Source of the DNA: an uncultured Pelagibacteraceae bacterium
GTDB taxonomy: Bacteria; Pseudomonadota; Alphaproteobacteria; Pelagibacterales; Pelagibacteraceae
Direction of reading: 5' to 3'
Length of the DNA stretch: 64,000 bases
NCBI GenBank assembly: GCA_902582345.1
Contig: CACHRU010000001.1
Location: 124,001-188,000 of the forward strand
The translations under genes and the position numbers were made by a program. Positions 1-8,556 of the stretch are shown in pieces (within the stretch, counting starts at the first letter, position 1; each line of letters opens with the position of its first letter). The notes below the pieces were generated by a model, which worked only from the letters and a program-made list of their open reading frames with translations, did not search any database and was not told the origin of the DNA.

Positions 1-1433
1 ATTTTTTTTAAAATATTTGAGTTAAATGTAAAATTATTAAATTTTATAAATGTCTTTTTTGGTAAATCAAAATTTCTTACTATATTTTTATCGGAAATAT
101 TCAAAATTTTTTGTCCATAGTCCTGATAAGTTTCGTGTCCTTTACCAGCAATTAAAATGATTTCTCCTGGCTTTGAGTTTTTAATAGCTGAAATAATTGC
201 TTTTTTCCTACTAGGAATATCAAAATATTTTAATCCTGTTAGATGTTTTGTAATATCTCTTCTAATACTTTTTGGATTTTCATTTCTGGGATTATCATCA
301 GTTACAAAAATTAAATTACTAAACTTTTTAGCAGTAAGAGCCATAAATTTTCTTTTCTTTCGATCTCGTTCTCCCCCGCAACCAAAAACTAAATTAATAT
401 TATCTGAATATTGTTTTTTTAGAGATGCTAGAACAGTATTAAGTGCATCTGGAGTATGTGCATAATCAATAAACACTTTCACTTTATTTGGAAAAGTTTT
501 AACTAATTCCAATCGACCATTAACATTTTTTATATATTTTAATTTTTTAAAAATATTCAATTTTGAGACTTTTGATTGATTAGCGGCAACAATTGCCATT
601 AAAAGATTTTTAGTTTGAAAATCACCAATCAAATTTGGCTTATTTTTTTTTGGAATTTTAAGATCATTGATTGGGACAATTTTTAGATTTCTTGCTTTAG
701 AAATTTTTTTAATATATTTAAACTCTTTTAATTCACAATCAGTAATTATAATTCCATTTTTATGTATAATGTCTTTAAAAAGAATCATTTTTGAATTAAA
801 ATACTCTTTCATACTTTTATGATAATCAAGATGATCCTGGCTAAAATTAGTAAAAATACCAGTTTTTATTTTTAAACCACCCAATCTTTCTTGTTTTAAT
901 CCATGGCTAGATGCCTCGATAATTACATTATCAATTCCTTTTCTTTTAAGATTTGATAACTCAGTATGCAATGTAATTATGTCGGGACTTGTCAAATTTG
1001 TTTTTTTAATTTTTTTTGAATACACCCCTAAAGTTCCAATAGACGCTACAGGAATTTTATTATTCGATAAAATTTGATAATAAAATTGAACTACAGAACT
1101 TTTACCGTTTGTACCTGTGACAGCTATAATGTTTTTTGGTTTTTTTGCGTAGAAATTTCTACAGGCATTAGCAATTTCTTTTCTGATATTTTTTACTTTA
1201 ATTGCTGGTATGCCGATGTTTGACAAATTCAACTTTCCTTCAAAAATTACGGCGCAGGCACCCTTTTTTTCTGCCTCAAGGATATATTTTTTTCCATTTG
1301 TCTTAGAACCAGGTAAAGCAAAAAATAAATAATTTTTTTTCACCTTTCTGCTGTCTAAAGCTAAATTTTTAACTTTAATCTTTCTATAATTATTTGGAAT
1401 TGATTTAATCAGTTTTTCTAGCAACATATTCAT
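1..1433 (-). CDS. murE: UDP-MurNAc-tripeptide synthetase (partial, C-terminus beyond window)
   Basis: Mur ligase that adds meso-diaminopimelate to UDP-MurNAc-L-Ala-D-Glu in the cytoplasm for peptidoglycan synthesis. My minus-strand translation is open from ATG 1433 to the left edge (about 477 codons). It shows the ATP-binding GTNGKSS motif near residue 107, a TSPDI stretch, and DNPRNENP near residue 380; DNPR is the motif linked to meso-DAP choice in MurE. A second in-frame ATG lies at 1427. The start overlaps the end of ftsI by 29 nt, so the two are probably translationally coupled as the last visible genes of the division/wall operon. Confidence 0.93.
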   Translation of the reverse strand, partial: MNMLLEKLIKSIPNNYRKIKVKNLALDSRKVKKNYLFFALPGSKTNGKKYILEAEKKGACAVIFEGKLNLSNIGIPAIKVKNIRKEIANACRNFYAKKPKNIIAVTGTNGKSSVVQFYYQILSNNKIPVASIGTLGVYSKKIKKTNLTSPDIITLHTELSNLKRKGIDNVIIEASSHGLKQERLGGLKIKTGIFTNFSQDHLDYHKSMKEYFNSKMILFKDIIHKNGIIITDCELKEFKYIKKISKARNLKIVPINDLKIPKKNKPNLIGDFQTKNLLMAIVAANQSKVSKLNIFKKLKYIKNVNGRLELVKTFPNKVKVFIDYAHTPDALNTVLASLKKQYSDNINLVFGCGGERDRKKRKFMALTAKKFSNLIFVTDDNPRNENPKSIRRDITKHLTGLKYFDIPSRKKAIISAIKNSKPGEIILIAGKGHETYQDYGQKILNISDKNIVRNFDLPKKTFIKFNNFTFNSNILKK

Positions 1434-3135
1434 GCATAGATTGATTTTTATTTATGGCTAAAATTGGTCCAATTTTTTTTATAATCTTGCCAGAGACGTA
1501 TACGGTATTCCAACCAGCTTCATTTCTATCAACTTTGATAAGTGATCCTCTATAATTATAAATTATATGAGGTGCTGGTTTTGGATTATCAAGCATTACT
1601 AGTAAGGTAAATTTTGGGTCACTTTTTGGAAAAATAGAAACAAAAGTATTTATATTTTCATTTTCTTTTCCATATTTTTGTGATGTTCCTGTTTTTCCAC
1701 CTACGTCATAGCCGTAAATGTTTGCAAGACTAGCTGTACCATTTTTATCTGTTACAACTTTTCTTAAAATATTATTAATTTTTTCACTTGTGTCTTTGCT
1801 TATTACTCTTTCATTTAGTAATTCTTTTTTTTTATTTATTAAAGTTGGTTGTATCAAAAATCCACCATTAGAAAGAGTTGCATAAGCAGAGGCAACTTGT
1901 AAAGGAGTAGTTGTTATTCCATGACCGTAAGAAACTGTTTCTAGTTTACATTTATGCCATTTAAATTTAAGAGGTGTACCTACTTCATCTAATTCGATTT
2001 TAGGAGTATTCATTAAATCAAGTTTGTTTAAAAAACTTTTAAAATTATCCTCACCTATCTTTCTAGCTAATTTTAACGTCCCAATGTTAGAAGACCTAAC
2101 CAAAATATCTTCTACCGTCATATTTTTTGGAAAAACTTTTATATCTGAAATTTTATACTTAGAGCAATTTATCTGTTTTGGAATATCTTTTAGTAAAGTG
2201 TCTGGTTCAACAATTTGTTTCTGTAATGCTAAGGCAACAGTAAATGTTTTGAATACAGAGCCAAGTTCAAAAACTCCTTTAGTGATTTTATTTATATATC
2301 TTATGTCAGAAATTTTTTCTCTAATATTTATATTGTAATCTGGAAGTGAAACTAAAGATAATACTTCTCCAGTTTTACTATCTAATAATACTGCAGCGGC
2401 ACCATCTGCTTTAAAATTTTTTAAAGCTATCTCAAGTTCATTCTTTATGAGATATTGGATATTTGTATCTATTGTTAAAGCTATAGGTTGATCAATTTTT
2501 TTGATATCTTTTAACTCATAATCTAAATTTTTTTCAATACCTGAGATTCCATAATTGTCATCATCAATTTGCCCAATTACATGACTATATAAATTTCCTT
2601 GAGGATAAATCCTTGATTGAAATGGTTCAAAAATTATTCCCTTTTCTCCCATTGACCAAAGTTTGTATTTTTCTTTTTCTGTTAGTCTTTTTTTTAAGTA
2701 AAAATAATTCTTAGAGTAAAGTTTGTCTTTTATAAATGACTGAGATATGTTTGGAAAATAAATCTTTAATTTTAATAAGAATTTTTTCTTATCCTTAATC
2801 AAACTTGGTTTAATAGCTGCATGATAGGATCTAATATTTCGAGCTACTAAAACTCCATTTCTATCTACAATATCTCTTCTAAAAGACATAAAGGAGTTTG
2901 GGTTTTTTTGAAATGTGAAAATTTTTGGTTTTTGTAGTGAAACAAGAGTAATTTTAATTGAAAAAATAAGAACTAAACAAAAAAAGAAAAAGAAAAGAAT
3001 ATAAATTCTATCCTCAGAAATATCATTATTAGAGTTAATTTTTTTTTTATTTGTTTCAATATAATCTTGAAAAAAAAAACTTCTTTGTTTCAAGTTAAAA
3101 TATTTATTTTTTTTTTGATTTTTTCTCATTTTCAA
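1405..3135 (-). CDS. ftsI: Peptidoglycan transpeptidase FtsI (penicillin-binding protein 3)
   Basis: Septal class B penicillin-binding protein that cross-links peptidoglycan during division; inner membrane with a periplasmic catalytic domain. A lysine-rich N-terminus is followed by one membrane segment (about residues 46-67), a dimerisation domain beginning near the RRDIVDRNG stretch, and the transpeptidase domain. The three active-site motifs are present: GSVFK with the catalytic serine near 293, SSN near 348 and KTGT near 480. At 576 aa the length is normal. It overlaps the preceding FtsL-like gene by 32 nt and the following murE. A second ATG two codons downstream is equally possible. Confidence 0.96.
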   Translation of the reverse strand: MKMRKNQKKNKYFNLKQRSFFFQDYIETNKKKINSNNDISEDRIYILFFFFFCLVLIFSIKITLVSLQKPKIFTFQKNPNSFMSFRRDIVDRNGVLVARNIRSYHAAIKPSLIKDKKKFLLKLKIYFPNISQSFIKDKLYSKNYFYLKKRLTEKEKYKLWSMGEKGIIFEPFQSRIYPQGNLYSHVIGQIDDDNYGISGIEKNLDYELKDIKKIDQPIALTIDTNIQYLIKNELEIALKNFKADGAAAVLLDSKTGEVLSLVSLPDYNINIREKISDIRYINKITKGVFELGSVFKTFTVALALQKQIVEPDTLLKDIPKQINCSKYKISDIKVFPKNMTVEDILVRSSNIGTLKLARKIGEDNFKSFLNKLDLMNTPKIELDEVGTPLKFKWHKCKLETVSYGHGITTTPLQVASAYATLSNGGFLIQPTLINKKKELLNERVISKDTSEKINNILRKVVTDKNGTASLANIYGYDVGGKTGTSQKYGKENENINTFVSIFPKSDPKFTLLVMLDNPKPAPHIIYNYRGSLIKVDRNEAGWNTVYVSGKIIKKIGPILAINKNQSMHEYVARKTD

Positions 3136-3439
3136 AAAATTTAGTTGTCTTATCTTTAAATTGTGTAAAATCCTTGAGACTCATAAAGATTTTTGAATAA
3201 TCAATGCTTACGTAGTCTTCATCGCCATATTCAACGATCTTTCTGGACAATTTATTTGGAGAGGTTAAATAAAAAAATTCTACTTGGCTCTCGAGCAGAT
3301 TTTTTTTCAAAATACTATTTTTTTTATTCGTATTTAAAATATTTTTTTCTATTTTTCTAGTCTCAGTTTTAATATAAGAAGTAAATGATAATAAAACAAA
3401 AAAGATTGCTAATGAAATGATAAGGTTTCTTTTAAACAT
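3104..3439 (-). CDS. FtsL-like small bitopic division protein
   Basis: A 111-aa protein with one hydrophobic N-terminal segment (about residues 7-25), then a charged, probably helical stretch and a short C-terminal part. FtsL is poorly conserved in sequence, so the call rests on size, single-membrane-segment topology and position between rsmH and ftsI, where FtsL sits in the division cluster of most proteobacteria. If correct it would join FtsB/FtsQ and activate FtsW-FtsI. It overlaps rsmH by 8 nt and ftsI by 32 nt. The function is inferred from context only. Confidence 0.65.
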   Translation of the reverse strand: MFKRNLIISLAIFFVLLSFTSYIKTETRKIEKNILNTNKKNSILKKNLLESQVEFFYLTSPNKLSRKIVEYGDEDYVSIDYSKIFMSLKDFTQFKDKTTKFFENEKKSKKK

Positions 3440-4448
3440 GTCTATTTTCTAAATCTAGGTATTTTTTAAATTTTTCCTTAAAACTATTCGGTTCATTAAA
3501 ATCATTTTTATTTCTCGTTACAAATCTCAATTTTGCGGATCGTGAAGCAGAATTATTCTTTATCTCTTTCATCGAAGCTCTTAAAAATTTATTTTTATAT
3601 ATATTAAAAAAAATATTCTTAGAATTTATATTTTCTGGGAAATACCGTGAGGGATTTGATTTACCTAAAGAATGATTCTTAAAATAAAATTTAACAATTT
3701 TGTCTTCAATAGAATGAAAGCTGATAACAATAATATTTCCACCAGACTTTATATATTTAGTAGCTTTAATTATACCTTCGATAAGTTCTGTGATTTCTTT
3801 ATTCACAAAAATTCTTAATGCTTGAAAAGTTTTAGTGGAAATATCAATTTTTTTTTTAAAATTTTTTTTTTTACTTCTTTTAATTATATTGACTAATTGT
3901 GAAACTAATTTAATTTTTTTTAATTTTCTCTCTTTAATTATATTTTTTACAATCTTAGAAGCCTCCTTTTCCTCACCCAAATATTTCAAGATATTTTTAA
4001 GATCCTCGGGTTTATAATTATTTAATATATCCTCGGCTGAAATATCGGATAAACCCATACTCATATCTATTGATCCGCTGGAATTAAATGAGAAACCTCT
4101 TTCTTTGTCTTTCAGTTGAAAATTGGAAACGCCCAAATCAAAAATTATTTTGTCTAATTTATTCCCATCGCTAATAATCTTATCTAAATTGCTAAACTTA
4201 GCATTAAAAAAACTAAATCGATCTGGGTATTTTTTTTTAAGCTTAGAGGCTTCTTTTTCTACTTTAATATCTCTATCGATTGCAATAACTTTTGTGCCTG
4301 GGAAACTTAAGATTTTTTTTGAATAACCGCCACCACCAAAAGTACAGTCAAGAAAATTGCCGCCTTTGTCAGGTCTGCAAATTTTTATAACTTCTTCCAG
4401 CATCACTGGGAAATGTGATATCTCCGAAGTTTTTTTTGCAGTTTTCAT
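3432..4448 (-). CDS. rsmH: 16S rRNA (cytosine(1402)-N(4))-methyltransferase RsmH
   Basis: Formerly MraW; N4-methylates C1402 in the ribosomal P site using S-adenosylmethionine. The SAM-binding loop LDCTFGGGGYSKKIL is near residues 33-47, with the family motif FDLGVSNFQL and the C-terminal SFHSIEDKIVK and RASMKEI blocks. The 338-aa length is a little above the usual 300-320. It lies 18 nt after ftsZ, whereas in most bacteria rsmH follows mraZ directly, and overlaps the FtsL-like gene. Identification is secure. Confidence 0.97.
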   Translation of the reverse strand: MKTAKKTSEISHFPVMLEEVIKICRPDKGGNFLDCTFGGGGYSKKILSFPGTKVIAIDRDIKVEKEASKLKKKYPDRFSFFNAKFSNLDKIISDGNKLDKIIFDLGVSNFQLKDKERGFSFNSSGSIDMSMGLSDISAEDILNNYKPEDLKNILKYLGEEKEASKIVKNIIKERKLKKIKLVSQLVNIIKRSKKKNFKKKIDISTKTFQALRIFVNKEITELIEGIIKATKYIKSGGNIIVISFHSIEDKIVKFYFKNHSLGKSNPSRYFPENINSKNIFFNIYKNKFLRASMKEIKNNSASRSAKLRFVTRNKNDFNEPNSFKEKFKKYLDLENRHV

Positions 4449-4466
4449 TTTTAATAAAGCAGCACA

Positions 4467-5918
4467 TTAAAATTTCTGTCTTCTTAGAAAAGCTGGAATT
4501 TCAAAATTATCTTCTTCATTATTCATATCTTCACCAAATAAATTATCTTCGATTGTTTTTTCCTCGCTATCCTCTTTCAAATCATTTGTATTAGAAGGTG
4601 TGTCTATGTTTTCTTCAAAAAGTTTTGGAGTGTGTTGCTCGCTGTTATTTTCTGGAAAATTATTATCAATATTTTCCTCTATATATGATGCGTTCTCAAT
4701 TGAAATACCTGATGCTGATGTATCGTTTAATTGATTTTTAAGTTCTAACGGTTTTTCCAGCTCAATTTTAGACTCATTTGTATTCTCTTGATCATCAAAG
4801 TGTTCATCAATTTTTAATGCTGTTGCTCCACTGATTGAATTAAAAGACTTATTATCACTTACGATGTTTTTTGAAAATAAGTCCTCTGGAGGAGTATTAT
4901 TTCTACTCGCTATCCTATCAACCATGTTCAAAACAGTTTTACTTTCTGGTTTACTTGAGTCTAAAGCGGTAGCAACGATAGAAACTCTGATTTTTCCTTT
5001 CATGTTTTCATCTCTTATCGCACCAAATATAAATTCTGGCTCAGAGTCAATTTCTGCTGTTATCTTTTTAATTATTTCATCAACTTCAAAAAGAGTTAGA
5101 TCTTTTCCTCCAGTAATATTAATTAAAAGACCTTTGGCACCTTTTAGCGAATATTCGTCAATCAAAGGGTTATTTAACGCCATATCGGTTGCTAATGTGG
5201 CTCTGTTATCCCCTTCGGCTTCACCGGTTCCCATCATTGCTTTTCCCATTGATGTCATTACTGTTTCTACATCAGCAAAATCTAGATTAATCATACCTGG
5301 TCTGACCATTAAATCAGTAACACTTTGTACTCCGTGTTTTAAAACATTATTTGAAAGAGTAAATGACTCCTCAAAACCAGTTGTCTCGCTTGCTATTTTG
5401 AAAAGATTTTGATTAGGAACTACTATCACAGTATCTAAATGTTTTTTCAATTCCTGTAAACCTTCTAGAGCTCTTCTCATTCTTTTCGGCCCTTCATGTG
5501 AAAACGGTAAAGTAGTAACTCCAACAGTTAAAATATTTAATTCTCTTGCAGCTCTTGCAATTACATGAGATGCACCTGTTCCTGTGCCACCACCCATACC
5601 AGCTGCAATAAAAACCATATTACTTCCTTGAATATAATTTACTATTTCATTGAGCGACTCGTCTGCTGCTGCTTGGCCAATATCATGCTTTGCTCCAGCA
5701 CCTAAACCTTTTGTTAAATTCATTCCAATTTGAATTTTAGCATCAGCTTTGCTCATTTTAAGATCTTGAGCATCAGTATTAACGGCAACAAACTCTACAC
5801 CTTTCATGCCAGATTCGATCATGGCATTAATCGCGTTACCACCTGCGCCACCTATTCCCATAACTAAAATTCTAGGTTTTAATTCTTTAAGTTCTCCACC
5901 GCCAATATTTATACTCAT
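4467..5918 (-). CDS. ftsZ: Cell division protein FtsZ
   Basis: Tubulin-like GTPase that forms the cytoplasmic Z ring. The N-terminal GTPase domain carries GGAGGNA near residue 23 and the tubulin signature GGGTGTG near 106-112; the T7 catalytic loop region NLDFADVETVM follows. After about residue 330 comes a long acidic, Asn/Glu-rich linker, then the canonical C-terminal peptide EIPAFLRRQ that binds partner proteins, so this is likely the main FtsZ rather than a tail-less paralogue. The start overlaps mraZ by 4 nt (ATGA) and has a strong Shine-Dalgarno GGGAGG a few bases upstream. Its place between mraZ and rsmH is unusual. Confidence 0.98.
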   Translation of the reverse strand: MSINIGGGELKELKPRILVMGIGGAGGNAINAMIESGMKGVEFVAVNTDAQDLKMSKADAKIQIGMNLTKGLGAGAKHDIGQAAADESLNEIVNYIQGSNMVFIAAGMGGGTGTGASHVIARAARELNILTVGVTTLPFSHEGPKRMRRALEGLQELKKHLDTVIVVPNQNLFKIASETTGFEESFTLSNNVLKHGVQSVTDLMVRPGMINLDFADVETVMTSMGKAMMGTGEAEGDNRATLATDMALNNPLIDEYSLKGAKGLLINITGGKDLTLFEVDEIIKKITAEIDSEPEFIFGAIRDENMKGKIRVSIVATALDSSKPESKTVLNMVDRIASRNNTPPEDLFSKNIVSDNKSFNSISGATALKIDEHFDDQENTNESKIELEKPLELKNQLNDTSASGISIENASYIEENIDNNFPENNSEQHTPKLFEENIDTPSNTNDLKEDSEEKTIEDNLFGEDMNNEEDNFEIPAFLRRQKF

Positions 5919-6379
5919 GCTTTGTCCTCCCTTTTATTATTATCCCATTTGAATGATGATCTATTTTGATGCGCTTTTTTTCTTGCAATAATTTTAAATT
6001 TCTCGAAATTTTTAGGGTCCCAAATCTGAAAAGTACTTCCAAGTCCTACAAAAAGAATATTGTTTTTAATTTTAGCATGATCAAGTAGTTTGCCGGTAAG
6101 TAAAACTCTTCCCTCGTTGTCAAATTGAAAACTAGAGCATTCAGATAGAATTGAAGTTGCAAAAAAATCTCGTTTATCTTCAAAAGGATTAAGTGTGTCT
6201 ATTGTAGAGGAAAGTCTTTCTATACGATCCTGAGAACAGCATTCCAATGAAGAGTGATTAAAAGACGGGTAACTGATGAAACCATTATAACCTTGGGAAA
6301 CCAGATACGATCTAAATGCTGCAGGCACTGAAACCCTCCCTTTTTTGTCCAATTTGTTTTCGTAGCTCGATAAAAACAT
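5915..6379 (-). CDS. mraZ: Transcriptional regulator MraZ
   Basis: Ring-forming DNA-binding protein of the AbrB-like fold; in E. coli it represses its own division-cluster promoter. The 154-aa protein opens with MFLSSYENKLDKKGRVSVPA, and the DxKGR signature recurs in the second half as DNEGRVLL, giving the expected two MraZ repeats. It is the first gene of the minus-strand cluster and overlaps ftsZ by 4 nt. Three TGGG repeats of 10-bp period lie about 90 bp upstream of its start and fit the known type of MraZ site. Confidence 0.96.
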   Translation of the reverse strand: MFLSSYENKLDKKGRVSVPAAFRSYLVSQGYNGFISYPSFNHSSLECCSQDRIERLSSTIDTLNPFEDKRDFFATSILSECSSFQFDNEGRVLLTGKLLDHAKIKNNILFVGLGSTFQIWDPKNFEKFKIIARKKAHQNRSSFKWDNNKREDKA

Positions 6380-6468
6380 AATTTTTTAAAACACACGCTA
6401 TTAGGGAAATAGAAAATATATTTTCTTTCAAATTCCCTCTAATAAAATTTTTCACCAAACCCTCCATT

Positions 6469-6492
6469 TGGGATTTTATGGGATATTATGGG
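6469..6492. promoter_or_regulatory. Probable MraZ operator: three TGGG repeats, 10-bp period
   Basis: TGGG occurs at 6469, 6479 and 6489 on the plus strand, each followed by an AT-rich 6-mer, giving three 10-bp direct repeats. E. coli MraZ binds three TGGGN repeats separated by 5 nt, the same spacing. Relative to mraZ (minus strand) the repeats read CCCA on the coding strand, so the orientation needs checking. They overlap or flank the -10 element of the mraZ promoter, where binding would block transcription. Confidence 0.6.
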
Positions 6493-6511
6493 TTTTTATT
6501 AAAGCAGTCAA
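6483..6511 (-). promoter_or_regulatory. Sigma-70-type promoter of mraZ-ftsZ cluster
   Basis: On the minus strand TTGACT (6511-6506) is followed by a 17-nt spacer and TAATAT (6488-6483). This predicts a start near 6476 and a leader of about 95 nt before the mraZ ATG. The element is interleaved with the three TGGG repeats. Confidence 0.6.
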
Positions 6512-6570
6512 TATAATAATATTCTTTAGAAAAGTACAAATATGGAACATTTCACGAGGATTTAAGAGTA

Positions 6571-6922
6571 GTTAGATGGTCTATAAGCCGGGTTCTGTCA
6601 TTTAAGAAGTCATTTGTCTGGACTTAAATTCACATTTAAGTTCTAGCGATTAACCCGAGAAACTAACTAAGGATTGTTTTTTGCATTTAAAATGCTTTGT
6701 TTCTCCTATTTAATCTTGCTCCTGGTGGGGTTTGCCGTGCGTTTTTTGTTACCAAAAAACCGGTGAGCTCTTACCTCGCCGTTTCACCCTTACCTTGATT
6801 AGGCGGTTTATTTTCTGTGGCACTATCCCTAAAGTTACCTTCGCCAGTCGTTAACTGGCACCAAATCCTTATGGAGCCCGGACTTTCCTCTATTTAAAAT
6901 AGCGACTGTCCAACCATCTAAC
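6571..6922 (-). ncRNA. rnpB: RNase P RNA (class A)
   Basis: Catalytic RNA of RNase P, which makes the mature 5' ends of tRNAs. On the minus strand the 5' portion holds the conserved GAGGAAAGTCCGGGCTCC block, and the 3' portion holds ACAGAACCCGGCTTATAG; these form the P4/core elements of bacterial RNase P RNA. The ends pair as P1: 6571-6579 (GTTAGATGG) is complementary to 6914-6922. The predicted length of 352 nt is usual for this class. It stands alone between mraZ and the amidase gene. Confidence 0.95.
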
Positions 6923-6928
6923 AACAAA

Positions 6929-6957
6929 CTATTACAAACATTAAAAGATAAAATCAA
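6929..6957 (-). promoter_or_regulatory. Candidate rnpB promoter
   Basis: On the minus strand TTGATT (6957-6952), a 17-nt spacer and TAATAG (6934-6929) end 6 nt before the predicted 5' end of RNase P RNA at 6922. The -10 is a weak match, but the spacing to the RNA start is right. Confidence 0.45.
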
Positions 6958-6958
6958 G

Positions 6959-7678
6959 TTAATTTTTTCTTGCATGGGCTATTAAATGGCTTAAATAAAG
7001 GGTTTTAGGATCTATCTTTCCACTAATACTCCTCTGCAAATATCTTCTTTGAAATGCTTTAATAACAAATATATCGGTTTTTAAATTCTTTTTTTTATTG
7101 AAATATCGGTAACCAATTTTATGTAAATTTGAAAAAAACATTTTTCGAATTGATGCTTTACTTTTTATCTTAATGTTTTTAATTTTTGGAGTTTTTATAA
7201 CGATGCCTTTTTTAGCAAGCTTATACCAAGGAAATTTTTCACCAGGGTCTATTTTTCTCAGCGGGGCAATATCAGAGTGACCTAAAATATATGAACTTTT
7301 TATTTTAAATTTTTTTTTTAAAATTTTACATAATTTTATCAATTTTGAAATTTGTGCTTTGGAATAAGACTGATAACCATGTTTATGGCCTTTGTTTTCA
7401 AGCTCTATACCTATTGAGTGTTGGTTCAAATTAACATAACTTCCCCATTTTGATTTACCCGCGTGCCAAGCAACTTTAAAAGTCTCAACCATCTCAAAAA
7501 TTTCTCCTTTCCTATCAATTAGAAAATGGCAGCTTACTTTGTATTTTTTACTTAAAAGTCTTTCAATTGATGCACGCTTAGATTGCATTCCTGTATAATG
7601 GATTATTATAAATTTGATTAAACTAGATTTTCTAGGTTTTTTTGAATAATTCGCAGATGTAATCTTTTTAAAGTCCAT
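6959..7678 (-). CDS. AmpD/AmiD-type N-acetylmuramoyl-L-alanine amidase
   Basis: Zinc amidase of the Amidase_2 fold that cuts the MurNAc-L-Ala bond, in peptidoglycan turnover or recycling. The FIIIHYTGM stretch (zinc His about residue 29), HFLIDRKGEI, AWHAG, NQHSIGIELEN and the C-terminal GHSDIAP...KIDPGEKFPW (second His plus Asp/Lys active-site region) are all visible. The last 70 residues look like a peptidoglycan-binding-type tail. I start at ATG 7678, seven codons inside the longest frame (7699), because the extra residues are non-conserved and hydrophobic. No clear signal peptide, so cytoplasmic (AmpD role) is possible; AmiD remains the alternative. Confidence 0.88.
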   Translation of the reverse strand: MDFKKITSANYSKKPRKSSLIKFIIIHYTGMQSKRASIERLLSKKYKVSCHFLIDRKGEIFEMVETFKVAWHAGKSKWGSYVNLNQHSIGIELENKGHKHGYQSYSKAQISKLIKLCKILKKKFKIKSSYILGHSDIAPLRKIDPGEKFPWYKLAKKGIVIKTPKIKNIKIKSKASIRKMFFSNLHKIGYRYFNKKKNLKTDIFVIKAFQRRYLQRSISGKIDPKTLYLSHLIAHARKN

Positions 7679-7807
7679 AATTAAGCTTAAAAATAACAAA
7701 TTATAACAAAAAATATGTCAAAATCTTTAAATATTATGATTGTTATCTTAAGGTAATTTTGATCTATTTTAGTGGAATTAACAATAATATTATATATATA
7801 GCGTAAT

Positions 7808-8545
7808 ATGGATCTTAAAAAAACAGTCTTAATAATATTAACTTTTGTGCTTTTTCAGACGAACGTTTTAAAAGCATCAAATGAATGTTTTGAAGGGATA
7901 AGTAGGTCAATTTTCGATTTTAACATGGGATTTGACAAGGTTATATTAAAACCGGTAGCGAAAGCCTACAATAAATTACCTGAACCAATTAAAGATGGGA
8001 CAGGGAACTTCACATCTAATATTGCTACTTTACTATCTATACCTAACTTTGTTCTACAAGGAAACTTAAAAGGTGCAGGGGATGCATCTGCTAGTTTTTT
8101 AATTAACTCTACTTTTGGTGTTTTAGGTTTTGGTAACCCAGCAGGTTCAATGGGTCTAAACGTACAAAAAGAGGATGTCGGTCAAACACTTGGAGCTTAT
8201 GGTGTTGGTGCTGGTTGTTATTTTGTTATGCCAATTCTTGGTCCAACCACTGCTAGGGATGCTTTAGGTATGATAACAGATAGTTATATTGATCCATTTT
8301 CAATCGCGACTTGGAGGGAGAAAGATTTTTTAGGTGCCTCTGGAAATAAAATAGACTATCTAGCTGTCAAGTCTGCAACCGCAGTAGATTTTCGTGGTGA
8401 CAACATGACAAATTTTGATAGTTTAGAAAAAAACTCCCTTGATTTATACTCTTCAATGAAAAGCTTATATCTTCAAGATAGAGAAAGAAAAATTCAAAAC
8501 TCGTCTGAGACTAATGAAGACGATTGGGGAAATTTAGATAAATAA
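7808..8545 (+). CDS. mlaA: MlaA (VacJ) family outer-membrane phospholipid-trafficking protein
   Basis: MlaA takes mislocalised phospholipids out of the outer leaflet of the outer membrane and passes them to MlaC. A signal peptide (residues 1-23) is followed by the family core: FDFNMGFDKVILKPVAKAYN, PNFVLQGNLKGAGDASASFLINSTFGVLG, DVGQTLGAYGVGAGCYFVMPILGPTTARDALG. MlaA is normally a lipoprotein, but the only nearby cysteine (residue 27, in SNEC) lacks a lipobox, so it may be cleaved by signal peptidase I here. mlaC follows 11 nt later, supporting the assignment. Confidence 0.93.
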   Translation: MDLKKTVLIILTFVLFQTNVLKASNECFEGISRSIFDFNMGFDKVILKPVAKAYNKLPEPIKDGTGNFTSNIATLLSIPNFVLQGNLKGAGDASASFLINSTFGVLGFGNPAGSMGLNVQKEDVGQTLGAYGVGAGCYFVMPILGPTTARDALGMITDSYIDPFSIATWREKDFLGASGNKIDYLAVKSATAVDFRGDNMTNFDSLEKNSLDLYSSMKSLYLQDRERKIQNSSETNEDDWGNLDK

Positions 8546-8556
8546 AAGATTTTAAT

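Noticed and set aside
157..465. Plus-strand open frame of 102 codons
   Set aside because: It is antisense to murE, whose motifs (DNPR and others) are read on the minus strand; no independent support.
4864..5412. 182-codon plus-strand open frame
   Set aside because: Antisense to the conserved GTPase domain of ftsZ; the composition is that of a shadow frame.
7756..7800. Promoter for mlaA (TTGATC upstream of TA-rich stretch)
   Set aside because: The spacing to any good -10 (TAATAT at 7785) is 20 nt, and AT-rich DNA gives such matches often.
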